Positions 15,727 through 24,761 of a DNA stretch of 64,000 bases are shown here, in pieces. The translations under genes and the position numbers were made by a program. The notes beneath the pieces are model-generated. The model ran no database searches, had not been told where the DNA came from, and saw only the letters and a list, made by a program, of their open reading frames with translations. Source of the stretch: Bowmanella denitrificans (GTDB lineage Bacteria > Pseudomonadota > Gammaproteobacteria > Enterobacterales > Alteromonadaceae); contig NZ_BAAAEI010000006.1 in the NCBI RefSeq assembly GCF_039522935.1, positions 372,001 through 436,000 on the forward strand, in the 5' to 3' direction. Every line of letters starts with the position of its first letter. The first letter of the stretch is position 1.

Positions 15727-17955
15727 TTAGAGTACATCAGTACAATTAGCCCCGGTACCATACCAGCTATTGGGTGGAGATGACTTTTCGTCTGCGGCAT
15801 CAGCACCGGCATAGTCAAGAATATAGACTTGGCCTTCTGCATCTTCTGTACGCTCAGAACGACCCAGCACTTTAATAATCACACTGGTCCAGGGCGCTCG
15901 GTCTTTTGGATATTCGTACTGTAAGGTAACCCGTCCGTTCTCATCGGTGATCGAATCACTGTCTTTGAATCTGAGGCTGCCAACAATACCCGGCGTCAGG
16001 AAGGTGTCACCATTAGTATCTTCGTCAACCGTAGCGCTTTGATCCAGTAAACCGTTATCATTGACGTCCTCGCTGACACAAGTGGCGGTGACAACCGGTA
16101 CCCATACTTCCCTAATACTGTCCCATTGCCAGGTCCCTTTACGGTAATAGCCGCCCTGGCTGTATGGCAGAGGCTCCAGCACGGCACGTAAGTCTTCATT
16201 CGCTATAGGCGCACCATCGGAGCCGGTAACGAAAACGGCAAACTCTTTGATATAGGTGGTGTTATCCTCGGGTACCACAACAACGTTGCCCGAACCCAGC
16301 GTAATATCAAACGGACGGTTGGCCACAGTTAACAATGTTGAGCTTTCCACGCTACGATTGTCTGCCACCACAGCCTTAATATTGACAGATTCGGCACCGG
16401 TGACGGCATTAGACGTAAAGACCACTGTAGCAACCCCGCGATTATCAGTAATAGCGGTTGGCGCAGAAATAGAGCCAGCGCTGGTGTCATCCACGGTAAA
16501 TTCCACCTGTTTGTTTTTAACCAGGTTACCATCAGGATCCAACACCAATGCGGTAATAGTCGCAGTTTGACCATTAGGACCGACGGTATCCGGCGTGGCA
16601 TCCACAATAATGCGATCCGCCTGCGTGGCCACAAACTCAACCTGAGCGCGGGCAGTGACAATATTGCCATTAGCGTCCGTACCCTCGGCAGAAATTGCGG
16701 CCAGCCCGGCATTACTTGAGCGAATATTGACCGCCGCGATACCACTGGCATTGGTTGTGGCCGTGTGGGAAGAAACAAATTCCCCGCGTGAGGTATTAAA
16801 AGCCACCGTGCCACCTGAGTAAGCCACACCATTTTTAAACCAGCGCACACTGATTGAACTGGAGGTATTAATTGGGATCTGTTTAGTTGTGGAAGCAGGT
16901 AAGCCCTGAAAACTAAAGTCATCCTGCTGAATGGTAACCGTAAAGCTGGCCTGCGCATTAAGTGCCCGCGCGGTAATAGCATCTTGCCCTGCACTGGTAG
17001 CCCGATACTTCACCAGAATCTGCCCATTGGCACCGGTTAACACCGTATCACTGCTTAAATCTGGAAATTCACCACTTTGACTGGTGAGCTGCACTGCCCG
17101 TTCAACCAGACCATTTCCGTCTGAATCGGCAACAGTAATAGCAAATTCTGCCTCATCATTGATGATGACCGAAGCCGGACCATTTATTTTCACTGTGGTT
17201 CCAACCACCCGAATAGTAAGCTGTGCTGTCTGGTTTCCAGCCGTTGCAGTAACGGTAATATCCCGGTTTTCCGGTTCGTTGCGGGTACTCAGTACATTGT
17301 TAGCCAAACCTTCAGCATCGGAGGTCACCAGGCTACTGGCTAGCTGCCCTGAACTGGCACTAAAGCGCACATCAACATCTTCAACCACCGCATTAGATGA
17401 ATTTTGCACCAGGGCAATCAGTTCAATACCGTCAGCACCTGATGAAGGCAGAATGGTATTCTGGCCTTTGGCAAACAAACTGAGTTTGGCAATATCCACG
17501 GATGTTTGATTGCCATCCCCTGCAGAGGTGAGATTCAGGGTAAAGTCATCAGATTCACCGCTGCGGGCAACCACACTAAAGCCACCTGCAACTTCACCAG
17601 CTTTAATGCCAATTTCAGCAATGCCATCAGAATTTGACGTGGCTGTGCCGCTGGCAGGATCAAATGTCGCATAGCCATCGGCAGGCATAACAAAGGTGAC
17701 GAGTTTATTGGCAGCATTGGCACCATTTACCTGAGTTTTGGCTCTGATACGCCACGGCGTGGCAGCACTCAGCGTGCTATTGCTGGGATTCACTTCATTA
17801 CCCTGGGCATCCACAACAGTAAAGCCGATGGTGACTTCCTCAACCGGTGTAGTGGGATTACCCCCACCATCGGTGCTAAGCGAGCCGCCACCACCACAGG
17901 CAACGAGCAGCAGGCTCAATAAATAAACAGCTACGACTTTAAAGGTTGACTTCAT
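15727..17955 (-). CDS. Ig-like repeat (Big_1/invasin-type) lipoprotein
   Basis: A 742-residue lipoprotein: signal peptide with lipobox LLLVAC followed by a Gly/Ser linker. At least five immunoglobulin-like modules of about 90-100 residues follow, each ending in a strand such as GIAEIGIKA, GQILVKYRA, GIAAVNIRS, GVATVVFTS or GRVTLQYEY. Such stacks project from the cell surface in adhesins and intimin/invasin-like proteins. The C-terminal part (about 600-742) differs, with a DVNDNGLLDQS, DEDTNGD calcium-loop-like stretch and two Cys. A good AGGGAG Shine-Dalgarno precedes the ATG. Ligand unknown. Confidence 0.85.
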   Translation of the reverse strand: MKSTFKVVAVYLLSLLLVACGGGGSLSTDGGGNPTTPVEEVTIGFTVVDAQGNEVNPSNSTLSAATPWRIRAKTQVNGANAANKLVTFVMPADGYATFDPASGTATSNSDGIAEIGIKAGEVAGGFSVVARSGESDDFTLNLTSAGDGNQTSVDIAKLSLFAKGQNTILPSSGADGIELIALVQNSSNAVVEDVDVRFSASSGQLASSLVTSDAEGLANNVLSTRNEPENRDITVTATAGNQTAQLTIRVVGTTVKINGPASVIINDEAEFAITVADSDGNGLVERAVQLTSQSGEFPDLSSDTVLTGANGQILVKYRATSAGQDAITARALNAQASFTVTIQQDDFSFQGLPASTTKQIPINTSSSISVRWFKNGVAYSGGTVAFNTSRGEFVSSHTATTNASGIAAVNIRSSNAGLAAISAEGTDANGNIVTARAQVEFVATQADRIIVDATPDTVGPNGQTATITALVLDPDGNLVKNKQVEFTVDDTSAGSISAPTAITDNRGVATVVFTSNAVTGAESVNIKAVVADNRSVESSTLLTVANRPFDITLGSGNVVVVPEDNTTYIKEFAVFVTGSDGAPIANEDLRAVLEPLPYSQGGYYRKGTWQWDSIREVWVPVVTATCVSEDVNDNGLLDQSATVDEDTNGDTFLTPGIVGSLRFKDSDSITDENGRVTLQYEYPKDRAPWTSVIIKVLGRSERTEDAEGQVYILDYAGADAADEKSSPPNSWYGTGANCTDVL

Positions 17956-18083
17956 TCTTATCTCCCTAACCTCTGATTGTCTTATGGATAAGCCGTTTGT
18001 CTGAATTGGGTATTTTTTAATTTCAGCTTATCCGGCAAAATTGTTAGTCTTAGCCGCTTATAACTATAACGACCTGGACATCT

Positions 18084-19430
18084 ATGGCCCACACTGCAAC
18101 CAAGTACAGTCTTACCACCAGAATTTTCTTCGGCATGCTGGCCGGCATTCTGTTAGGAACCCTTCTTCGAGCTCTGTTTGATGATAGCGGAGATTTTGCC
18201 TTCCGGGTATTAGGCCTGGAGGTTTCTACGTATACGCTTCTGGTAGAAGGTATATTTAATATCATAGGTAAAATTTTTATCGCCAGCCTGCAAATGTTGG
18301 TGGTGCCGCTGGTTTTTGTGTCGCTGGTCTGTGGCACCTGTAATCTGTCAGACCCAAGTAAATTGGGGCGTCTGGGCGGCAGGTCAATTTTGCTCTACTT
18401 ATTTACCACAGCGCTGGCCATCAGTTTGGCGGTGTCGTTTGCATTGCTGGTCGCCCCGGGTGAAGGTATAAACCTGGATACCAACACCACCTTCAGCGCT
18501 AAGGAAGCGCCTTCCCTGTCTGAGGTGATCATTAATATGTTCCCCACCAACCCCATCAATGCCATGGCCGAAGGAAACATGCTGCAGATTATTGTTTTCT
18601 CAGTTTTGTTCGGTGTGGCGATGGCCATGTCTGGCAGTGCAGGCAAACGTTTGGGCGACTTATTTGAAGATTTGAACAAGGTGGTGATGCGCCTGGTAAC
18701 GATTCTGATGAATCTGGCACCGTATGGGGTATTCGCCCTGATGGCCAAGCTGTTTGCCACCATCGGTTTTGACACCTTTACCAGCTTACTGAAGTACTTC
18801 TTCCTGGTCCTCTTTGTGCTGCTGGTACACGCCTTTGTATCTTACCCGTTGTTGCTTAAACTGTTGTCCGGCCTTAATCCTGTGCAACTGATTAAAAAGA
18901 TGCGCGACGCGGCACTGTTTGCCTTTAGTACGTCCAGCAGCAGCGCTACCCTGCCGGTTACTCTGGAAACAGCACGCAATAAGTTAGGCGTTAAAAATAC
19001 CGTGGCCTCTTTTACCGTACCTTTGGGCGCCACTATCAATATGGATGGCACCGCCATTATGCAGGGCGTAGCCACGGTATTTATTGCTCAGGTTTATGGG
19101 GTGGATTTGTCGGTTTCAGACTATCTGATGGTGATCCTGACCGCGACCCTGGCATCCATTGGCACGGCGGGTGTACCTGGTGTAGGGCTGATTATGCTGG
19201 CCATGGTATTGCAGCAGGTTGGTTTGCCGGTGGAAGGGATTGCCCTGATTATTGGGGTTGATCGGTTGCTGGATATGACCCGCACCGCCGTCAATGTCAC
19301 CGGAGACTGCACCGTGGCCTGTATTGTGGCCAAAAGCGAAGGGGAACTGGACCTGGATACCTACAACAACCCCAATGCCGGTGCCCGTGAGGAAAATGTG
19401 GATTTCGAGCACTTCGAGAAAAATCGATAA
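18084..19430 (+). CDS. dicarboxylate/amino acid:cation symporter (DAACS)
   Basis: A 448-residue inner-membrane transporter of the GltP/DctA/SdcS fold. The serine-rich re-entrant hairpin (FSTSSSSATLPVT), TVPLGATINMDGTAIMQG, and the second hairpin with GTAGVPG and the helix 8 segment DRLLDMTRTAVNVTGD are all present. These form the substrate and sodium sites for glutamate, aspartate or C4-dicarboxylates. The Arg in DMTRTAVN is typical of acidic-substrate carriers. Monocistronic, divergent from the Ig lipoprotein, with a strong terminator just after it. Confidence 0.93.
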   Translation: MAHTATKYSLTTRIFFGMLAGILLGTLLRALFDDSGDFAFRVLGLEVSTYTLLVEGIFNIIGKIFIASLQMLVVPLVFVSLVCGTCNLSDPSKLGRLGGRSILLYLFTTALAISLAVSFALLVAPGEGINLDTNTTFSAKEAPSLSEVIINMFPTNPINAMAEGNMLQIIVFSVLFGVAMAMSGSAGKRLGDLFEDLNKVVMRLVTILMNLAPYGVFALMAKLFATIGFDTFTSLLKYFFLVLFVLLVHAFVSYPLLLKLLSGLNPVQLIKKMRDAALFAFSTSSSSATLPVTLETARNKLGVKNTVASFTVPLGATINMDGTAIMQGVATVFIAQVYGVDLSVSDYLMVILTATLASIGTAGVPGVGLIMLAMVLQQVGLPVEGIALIIGVDRLLDMTRTAVNVTGDCTVACIVAKSEGELDLDTYNNPNAGAREENVDFEHFEKNR

Positions 19431-19454
19431 AGCTCACCGCCCTTCTAGCAACAC

Positions 19455-19484
19455 AAAAAAACCGCAAGTCATTGCGGTTTTTTA
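19455..19484. terminator. bidirectional terminator between the DAACS gene and sohB
   Basis: AAAAAACCGCAA/TTGCGGTTTTTT with a 4-nt loop, symmetrical and flanked by A and T runs. It serves the DAACS gene on the plus strand and could stop read-through from sohB on the minus strand. Confidence 0.9.
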
Positions 19485-19690
19485 TATCCAGGGATGGATG
19501 GTATGTCGGTGTAGCATGGAGCATTCACCGACGATATCCAGGGATGGATGGGCAGAAAAGCTGCTCCTGCGTTTTCTGCACTTCCACCATCCATGGTGGT
19601 CGTATTCCGGTGTGGCATGGAGCACTCACCGACGATATCCAGGGATGGCCACAGGTCGGCGCTGTAAGAACATTCGCCGACACAGCTTTT
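19484..19690 (+). repeat. intergenic repeat cluster with three ATATCCAGGGATGG units
   Basis: ATATCCAGGGATGG occurs at about 19484, 19535 and 19636. Between and after the units are hairpins of the type GTCGGTG...CACCGAC (19505-19532 and 19605-19634) and GTCGGCG...CGCCGAC (19655-19680), plus CCACCATCCATGGTGG at 19584-19599. The cluster fills the gap between the DAACS terminator and the sohB stop codon. I see no convincing ORF in it. Confidence 0.85.
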
Positions 19691-20717
19691 ACAGCGGATG
19701 CTGTGATTTCTGCCACCAGCGGCCAATGCTGGACTCGATGGCCAGACTGGCTGCTTTGCCCAGTTTTTCCATCAGGTTTTTCTTACGGCTGTATTTAACC
19801 TGGAAGATTTTTTTGTCCTGATTGGCTTTAAGCAAAAAGTCATCTGAGGTCTGTAGCGCGTCCACCAGTTTTAGTTCCAGTGCCTGCACTCCGTACCAGT
19901 ACTCGCCAGTGGCAACTTTGTCCAGTTCCAGTTCACTGCGATGCTGCTGCACAAAACCTTTAAACAGCTTATGCACTTCTTCCAGCTCTTCACGAAACTT
20001 CTGACGGCCCGCCTCGTTGTTTTCACCAAATACAGTCAGGGTACGTTTAAACTCGCCGGCAGTATGCTGCTCCCAATCAATATCATGCTTCTTCAGCAAC
20101 TTATTAAAGTTGGGAAGCTGGGCAATCACGCCGATGGAGCCAATAATGGCAAACTTGGATGCAATAACCTTATCCGCCACACAAGCCATCATATAGCCAC
20201 CGCTGGCCGCCACTTTATCCACCGCAACGGTTAGCTTAATGTCGGCGTCGCGTAAACGCTGCAATTGTGAGGCGGCCAGCCCATAGCCATGTACCACACC
20301 ACCACCGCTCTCCAGACGTACTAAAACCTCGTCCTGGGGTTTGGCAATACATAGAATCGCGGTAACTTCCTCTCTTAGTGAGTCCACTTCGTGGGCATCC
20401 ATAGAGCCCTTAAAATCCACCACAAATAAGTTAGGTTTTGGCTCGTCGGGTTCAGATTTGTTCTTTTTTTGCTCCTGCTTCTTTTGTTTCTTCAGTGCCT
20501 TTTCCTGCTGTTTCCATTCATCCTTACTCAGAATCATCTGCTTAGCATGTTGAGTCAGCTCATCAAGACGTTCAGAAACAGAATGGATTTCCAGCTCACC
20601 TTTGTCGGCTTTCTGCCGGCTGGCCAAACCAATAATGCCCCCCACCGCTAATAGCAGGGCAACAACCAGGGTGGCGGCCTTGGCCGTAAAAAGTCCGTAT
20701 TCGTATAGAAATTCCAA
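19689..20717 (-). CDS. sohB: SohB inner-membrane S49 protease
   Basis: A 342-residue protein (E. coli SohB 349). A short N-terminus resembling E. coli MELLSEYGLF and a transmembrane segment (about 10-30) come first. A Lys/Gln/Glu-rich linker (about 60-90, KALKKQKKQEQKKNKSEP) and the S49 domain follow. The nucleophile Ser lies in VAASGGYMMAC and the general-base Lys in AGEFKRTLTVFGENN. SohB can substitute for DegP when overproduced and is a membrane-tethered signal-peptide-peptidase-like protease. The start is TTG at 20717 with GGAG 8 nt upstream; the ORF extends upstream but homology begins here. Confidence 0.93.
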   Translation of the reverse strand: MEFLYEYGLFTAKAATLVVALLLAVGGIIGLASRQKADKGELEIHSVSERLDELTQHAKQMILSKDEWKQQEKALKKQKKQEQKKNKSEPDEPKPNLFVVDFKGSMDAHEVDSLREEVTAILCIAKPQDEVLVRLESGGGVVHGYGLAASQLQRLRDADIKLTVAVDKVAASGGYMMACVADKVIASKFAIIGSIGVIAQLPNFNKLLKKHDIDWEQHTAGEFKRTLTVFGENNEAGRQKFREELEEVHKLFKGFVQQHRSELELDKVATGEYWYGVQALELKLVDALQTSDDFLLKANQDKKIFQVKYSRKKNLMEKLGKAASLAIESSIGRWWQKSQHPL

Positions 20718-20765
20718 GCTTGATTCTCCAAATTGGTCATGCAGTTGAATGTGGGGACGATGGCA

Positions 20766-20798
20766 GAAAAAATAAAGCCAGGTCAAGGACCTGGCTTT
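20766..20798 (-). terminator. rho-independent terminator after the lipase gene
   Basis: AAAGCCAGGTC/GACCTGGCTTT 11-bp stem, 3-nt loop, followed on the minus strand by ATTTTTTC. It separates the lipase gene from sohB. Confidence 0.9.
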
Positions 20799-20819
20799 AT
20801 GTTTCTACACTTTGCTTGA

Positions 20820-23411
20820 TTACTGGGCAATCACGTCAGTGTTATTGATTTTAATCAGCATACCTTTTGACGCCATAAAGGTAGCCAACTGACGCTGCAT
20901 TTCTGTTGTCGCGGCGGCGCTTGGGCCAGGGTCTAATATGGAGCTATGCGTACCTTCGGCAAATTGCACCAGACCACTACCCTGAGTATCAGACACAACA
21001 GGCGGCCACAATCCCATCAGCTTAGCCAGCGGTTCTGTTCCGGCCAGTGGCAGGCTGGTTTTGTTTGGAATGACCTGGTCAGGAAGACTCACTTCGCCAT
21101 TAACCTGATTGCCACCCACCACTTCAATCATATGCACTGGGGTGCTGGCCCCAACTGACATGGCATAGTTGGTAGGATCGCCTGCATCAATCAGGGTTTG
21201 CGCGGCAAAGGCAAAACTTGAGAAGGTGGCATTAGCAGTGGCTAGTTGAGCCGGGCTGAGCTGCGCTTCAAACAGTGGATAGAAGGCAGAAAGTAATGCT
21301 GGCGTCACGGCAGGAATGCCATTGGCCTGCATATATTGCTGCAGCGCCGCCTGAAACTCTGGTGAAGCCTGCGCCATCAGTGAGCCTTTGATTAAAGGAC
21401 CAAATGAAGGTGATTCCAGCAGGAAGCCCCCTACACCACCACCAGGCATGGCCAATGTAGAAGCCTGCATCTTATACATACCATCAAAGGGAACCAACTG
21501 ACCACCCAGACTGGTGTTGGCTAAGGCAACTGCACTGGTACCGGTAATGGCCCCCAGCGAATGCCCAAGGAAGGACACATTGGTGCCATCCAGCAAGGCA
21601 GGGCTGCCATTAGACAAGTCTACATCAGCATTTAGCCCCAAACGTAAACCCAGAATATCGGCAATGCTCTGACGCAGGTTATCCCTGGCGGTCAGCAGAC
21701 TGCTCAGATTCAGATAATCAGTGGGCGCACCACCGGTACCGCTTGTGGCGTTAACCACTTTGCCGTCAATGGTAAAACCGCGGCTGCCATGCAAAGGATG
21801 GTCGATAGCCACGGTGGCAAAACCTGCCAGCGAGAGCACCCCGGTGGCAGCCAGCATGTCCTCTTTCCTTGAGGTAATACCATGTTGCATGATCACCACA
21901 GGCCAGCCTGCTGCAGGTTTACTGATGGCCGGTTGCCCCAATTGCGCGTTGATAATATTGGCGTAATTAGGATCAGGCACGGTAATCTGAACGGTTAGGG
22001 ATTCTTTTCCACGGCTCTTAGGAATCGGGCTGAACTTGGTCAGGTGGCGTGGGTCGTCAAAATCAATCACACCCGCCGTTTTTAAATCCAAGTCAAACAA
22101 CTGTCCTTCAGATAAGGCCTGACACTGCGCATTGTAAGGGCCGGTCAGGCCCGCTGCCACAATAGTTCCGATGGCTTCTGCCCCCATGCTTTTAAGCATG
22201 GCACCGTTAGTACAGGCGGCGCGCCACCAATCACTGGTAGGTGCGGTTTTACTCAGATAATAATCCAGTTGCATACTGCCCTGACGCATACCTGCTGCGC
22301 AGTACATACCCAACTGATTAAATACTTGCGTGGCCGTACCGGCAATTTGCGGATTGGCACTTTGTAAGCCCGCCACCAAACCAGCACAGGTATTCAGGCC
22401 AAGGGCGGATATTTGTGTCCACATAGCTTCGCCCAGTGCCCTTGGGGCCAAGGCTGAATACACATCCGGGGCAGCCGCACTACCAATCTGAATAACAGGC
22501 AAATACTGAGCTGCTGCGGTTTGCGGGTCCATACCTGCACCGACTGCCTGAGCAAACTGAGCAACCTGCATGGATTTTACTGTTGAAAGGACCTTACCTG
22601 CAGATTGGGTTGAAAAATATGCCGCATAAGAGATATCGGTCCGTTCAAACCCCTCACCGCCGAGCAAGGTCATAAAGAAGTTCAGTATATTCTGTAACTG
22701 CTTTTGCGCAGCAGAGCTTAAAGGATGCGTTTCTGGGTCCTGCGAGGCGAGTTCCCAACTGGTTGAGCCTTTTACCGGTCTGCCATCGGTATCTTTCAGG
22801 TCATCGGTCACCACCAGCATATAGCCCTGCGCGGGTTTGAAAGGCTTAAGCGGAATAACCTGAATGGATTGCACCGCACCACTTTGGCCGGTTGGCAATT
22901 GGGCAATATAATCGACTCCCCATTGCAGTTCATCCCCCAGAACACATGGCAATCCTGGAGCACCCGCTTCAGCAGCAATGGCCTGGCACAAGGGCTCCTG
23001 GCCTTCCAGTGCCTGAGTAGACTCAAACAAACGAATGGAACTGGCACTGACCGAAGCGCCATCCAGGCTAACGCCACTAGGCACATCGATATCAATTTTA
23101 AACGGATGCTGGGTGGACCAGCCGTCCAGTGCAGTTAACGCAGATTGTGGATCCCCGGCATTAAAACCTGAGTCCAGGGCGGTATTGATGGTAAAGTCAA
23201 AAAAGTTCGGACTGCGGTTAGATGCCATCAACAAATCGTTTGGTACATTCAGCCTTGGTGTACTGGCACCAGGATCGAACACGATTCTGGCAAAAGGTTT
23301 GGCCGGTGTGTTGTCTGCATCGGACTGGATGTCGCTTAATGACTCACCGCCGCCGCAACCAGTCAGCCCCAATACCGAAGCTACTGCAGCGCTGATTACT
23401 AATTTTCTCAT
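20820..23411 (-). CDS. VolA/Pla-1-cef family surface lipase (lipoprotein)
   Basis: An 863-residue lipoprotein (lipobox LGLTGC, then GGGES). The N-terminal part (about 25-240) carries Ig-like strands beginning PFARIVFDP and LNVPNDLLM, typical of the VolA group. The alpha/beta-hydrolase part has the oxyanion-region QHGITSRKED, the nucleophile elbow GHSLGAITG and a late EGTHSSIL (candidate His). In Vibrio, VolA is a surface-exposed lysophospholipase that releases host fatty acids; here a lipid-scavenging role is inferred. The Gly-rich sorting sequence after the lipid Cys is seen. The start at 23411 has GGGGAG upstream; the in-frame extension to 23498 is unlikely. Confidence 0.88.
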   Translation of the reverse strand: MRKLVISAAVASVLGLTGCGGGESLSDIQSDADNTPAKPFARIVFDPGASTPRLNVPNDLLMASNRSPNFFDFTINTALDSGFNAGDPQSALTALDGWSTQHPFKIDIDVPSGVSLDGASVSASSIRLFESTQALEGQEPLCQAIAAEAGAPGLPCVLGDELQWGVDYIAQLPTGQSGAVQSIQVIPLKPFKPAQGYMLVVTDDLKDTDGRPVKGSTSWELASQDPETHPLSSAAQKQLQNILNFFMTLLGGEGFERTDISYAAYFSTQSAGKVLSTVKSMQVAQFAQAVGAGMDPQTAAAQYLPVIQIGSAAAPDVYSALAPRALGEAMWTQISALGLNTCAGLVAGLQSANPQIAGTATQVFNQLGMYCAAGMRQGSMQLDYYLSKTAPTSDWWRAACTNGAMLKSMGAEAIGTIVAAGLTGPYNAQCQALSEGQLFDLDLKTAGVIDFDDPRHLTKFSPIPKSRGKESLTVQITVPDPNYANIINAQLGQPAISKPAAGWPVVIMQHGITSRKEDMLAATGVLSLAGFATVAIDHPLHGSRGFTIDGKVVNATSGTGGAPTDYLNLSSLLTARDNLRQSIADILGLRLGLNADVDLSNGSPALLDGTNVSFLGHSLGAITGTSAVALANTSLGGQLVPFDGMYKMQASTLAMPGGGVGGFLLESPSFGPLIKGSLMAQASPEFQAALQQYMQANGIPAVTPALLSAFYPLFEAQLSPAQLATANATFSSFAFAAQTLIDAGDPTNYAMSVGASTPVHMIEVVGGNQVNGEVSLPDQVIPNKTSLPLAGTEPLAKLMGLWPPVVSDTQGSGLVQFAEGTHSSILDPGPSAAATTEMQRQLATFMASKGMLIKINNTDVIAQ

Positions 23412-23712
23412 TGTGTCTCCCCAAAACCTGTTTTTTGTTCTTGTTGCACCAGCCCGACTGGACCTTTCCTTGTCGGCACCTGGGTAAAAACGCACCATCT
23501 TGCTTGCGTTTTAGCCAGTCAAAGCAGGGATTTCACTGGGATATCCCAACAAGTATGACCAGTTAAAGTTAATGCAATATTATGGACTTTGCTAGTGATT
23601 TGCAAAGTTTTGTTAACTGTTTGTGACAGCCTTGTTGGGCGGTATTTTTCCCGCACAGGATGCTAATTAAGTGCTAAAATCCGCCGGTTTTCATGCATTT
23701 GGATGGTTATTC

Positions 23713-24459
23713 ATGCAGCAATATCAAATTCCGGAAAATGCCCTGGCGGGCAAAGTCATACTGGTGACAGGGGCTGGCGATGGCATTGGTCAGGCCGCCG
23801 CTCTGAATTATGCCAAGGCAGGCGCTACGGTTATCCTGCTGGGCCGCACAGTGAGTAAGCTCGAAGCGGTTTATGATCAGATTGTGCAAGCTGGTGGACC
23901 TGAACCCGCCATAGTTCCGCTCGATCTGAACGGCGCAACGTCCAGTCATTACCAGCAGTTTGCCCAAACCATTAGTGAACAATTCGGTAAATTGGATGGC
24001 GTACTGCACAATGCCAGCCTGCTGGGTTATTTGCGCCCTTTTGCGCAAATTGAAGAAAAGGAATGGCAGGAAATTTTGCAGGTCAATCTGACCAGTCAGT
24101 TTCTGTTAACACAGGCATTGCTGCCGGTATTGAAGCGGGCGCCGAGTGCGTCGGTGATTTTTACCTCATCGGGTGTGGGAAGGAACGGTCGCGCTTACTG
24201 GGGCGCCTATGCCGTCTCTAAGTTCGCCACTGAAGGCATGATGCAGGTATTAGCCGACGAGTACGCCAATTCGCCGATCCGTTTTAATTGCATTAATCCT
24301 GGCGCCACACGCACCAAAATGCGTGCGAAAGCTTATCCTGGCGAAAATCCGGAAACGCTGAAAACAGCAGAAGATATTATGCCCTTGTATCTTTACCTGA
24401 TGGCAGATAACAGCAAAGACGTAAATGGTCAGAGCATCGACGCTCAGCCTAAGGTGTGA
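23713..24459 (+). CDS. yciK: YciK-family short-chain dehydrogenase/reductase
   Basis: A 248-residue classical SDR close to E. coli YciK (252). The NAD(P)-binding TGAGDGIG is at residues 19-26, and LHNAS, the catalytic Ser in FTSSGVGRNG and YWGAYAVSK (YxxxK) follow. The conserved RAYWGAYAVSKFATEGMMQ stretch distinguishes YciK. Its physiological substrate is unknown. The start at 23713 matches the family. The final Val codon and stop codon (GTG TGA) form part of a 4-copy GTGTGAG array, so the C-terminus has been shaped by the repeat. Confidence 0.92.
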   Translation: MQQYQIPENALAGKVILVTGAGDGIGQAAALNYAKAGATVILLGRTVSKLEAVYDQIVQAGGPEPAIVPLDLNGATSSHYQQFAQTISEQFGKLDGVLHNASLLGYLRPFAQIEEKEWQEILQVNLTSQFLLTQALLPVLKRAPSASVIFTSSGVGRNGRAYWGAYAVSKFATEGMMQVLADEYANSPIRFNCINPGATRTKMRAKAYPGENPETLKTAEDIMPLYLYLMADNSKDVNGQSIDAQPKV

Positions 24460-24481
24460 GGTGTGAGGTGTGAGGTGTGAG
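24454..24481 (+). repeat. tandem heptamer array, 4 x GTGTGAG, overlapping the yciK stop
   Basis: Four perfect GTGTGAG units (28 bp). The first unit supplies the last Val codon and the TGA stop of yciK. An array with the same first unit and the same register sits at the DUF3307 gene stop (27987-28014). Confidence 0.95.
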
Positions 24482-24499
24482 GCAGCTTGATGATTTGCA

Positions 24500-24652
24500 C
24501 TCGCGCTCTGACAACTAACCTCTGCTATCTGCCGACTGCTCACTTAAAGCTGACGACGTCAATCCCGTCGGACTCAAGTCCGACCCACAGTGTTTATCGG
24601 TGTTTTACAGTTGGAATACATCCCTCCCCACTGTGGGTTGGGTTTCCAACAA
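24500..24652 (+). repeat. mosaic palindromic element, copy 2 (degenerate)
   Basis: Contains the GTCGGACTCAAGTCCGACC hairpin (24567-24585) and a CCCACTGTGGGTTGGG block identical to copy 1. The left part (CTGCCGACTG, CTGACAACTAACC) is only loosely similar. The remaining sequence to the glnS stop at 24762 holds an AAGATTATTC...GAATAATCTT inverted repeat (about 24713-24747) that may act as the glnS 3' stem. No ORF is supported in 24460-24761. Confidence 0.8.
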
Positions 24653-24761
24653 CTTAAGCTGGCGGGGTCCGACAAAGGTAATCAAGACCAGCCAGCAATC
24701 TGTCAGGCAAGACAAGATTATTCCGCCATACAGCAGAATAATCTTGTTAAAAGGCTAAACC

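Noticed and set aside
16329..16994. 221-codon minus-strand ORF inside the Ig-repeat lipoprotein gene
   Set aside because: It is an alternate frame of the same strand as the lipoprotein, has low-complexity Leu/Pro/Arg composition and no domain, and the overlapping frame has clear Ig repeats.
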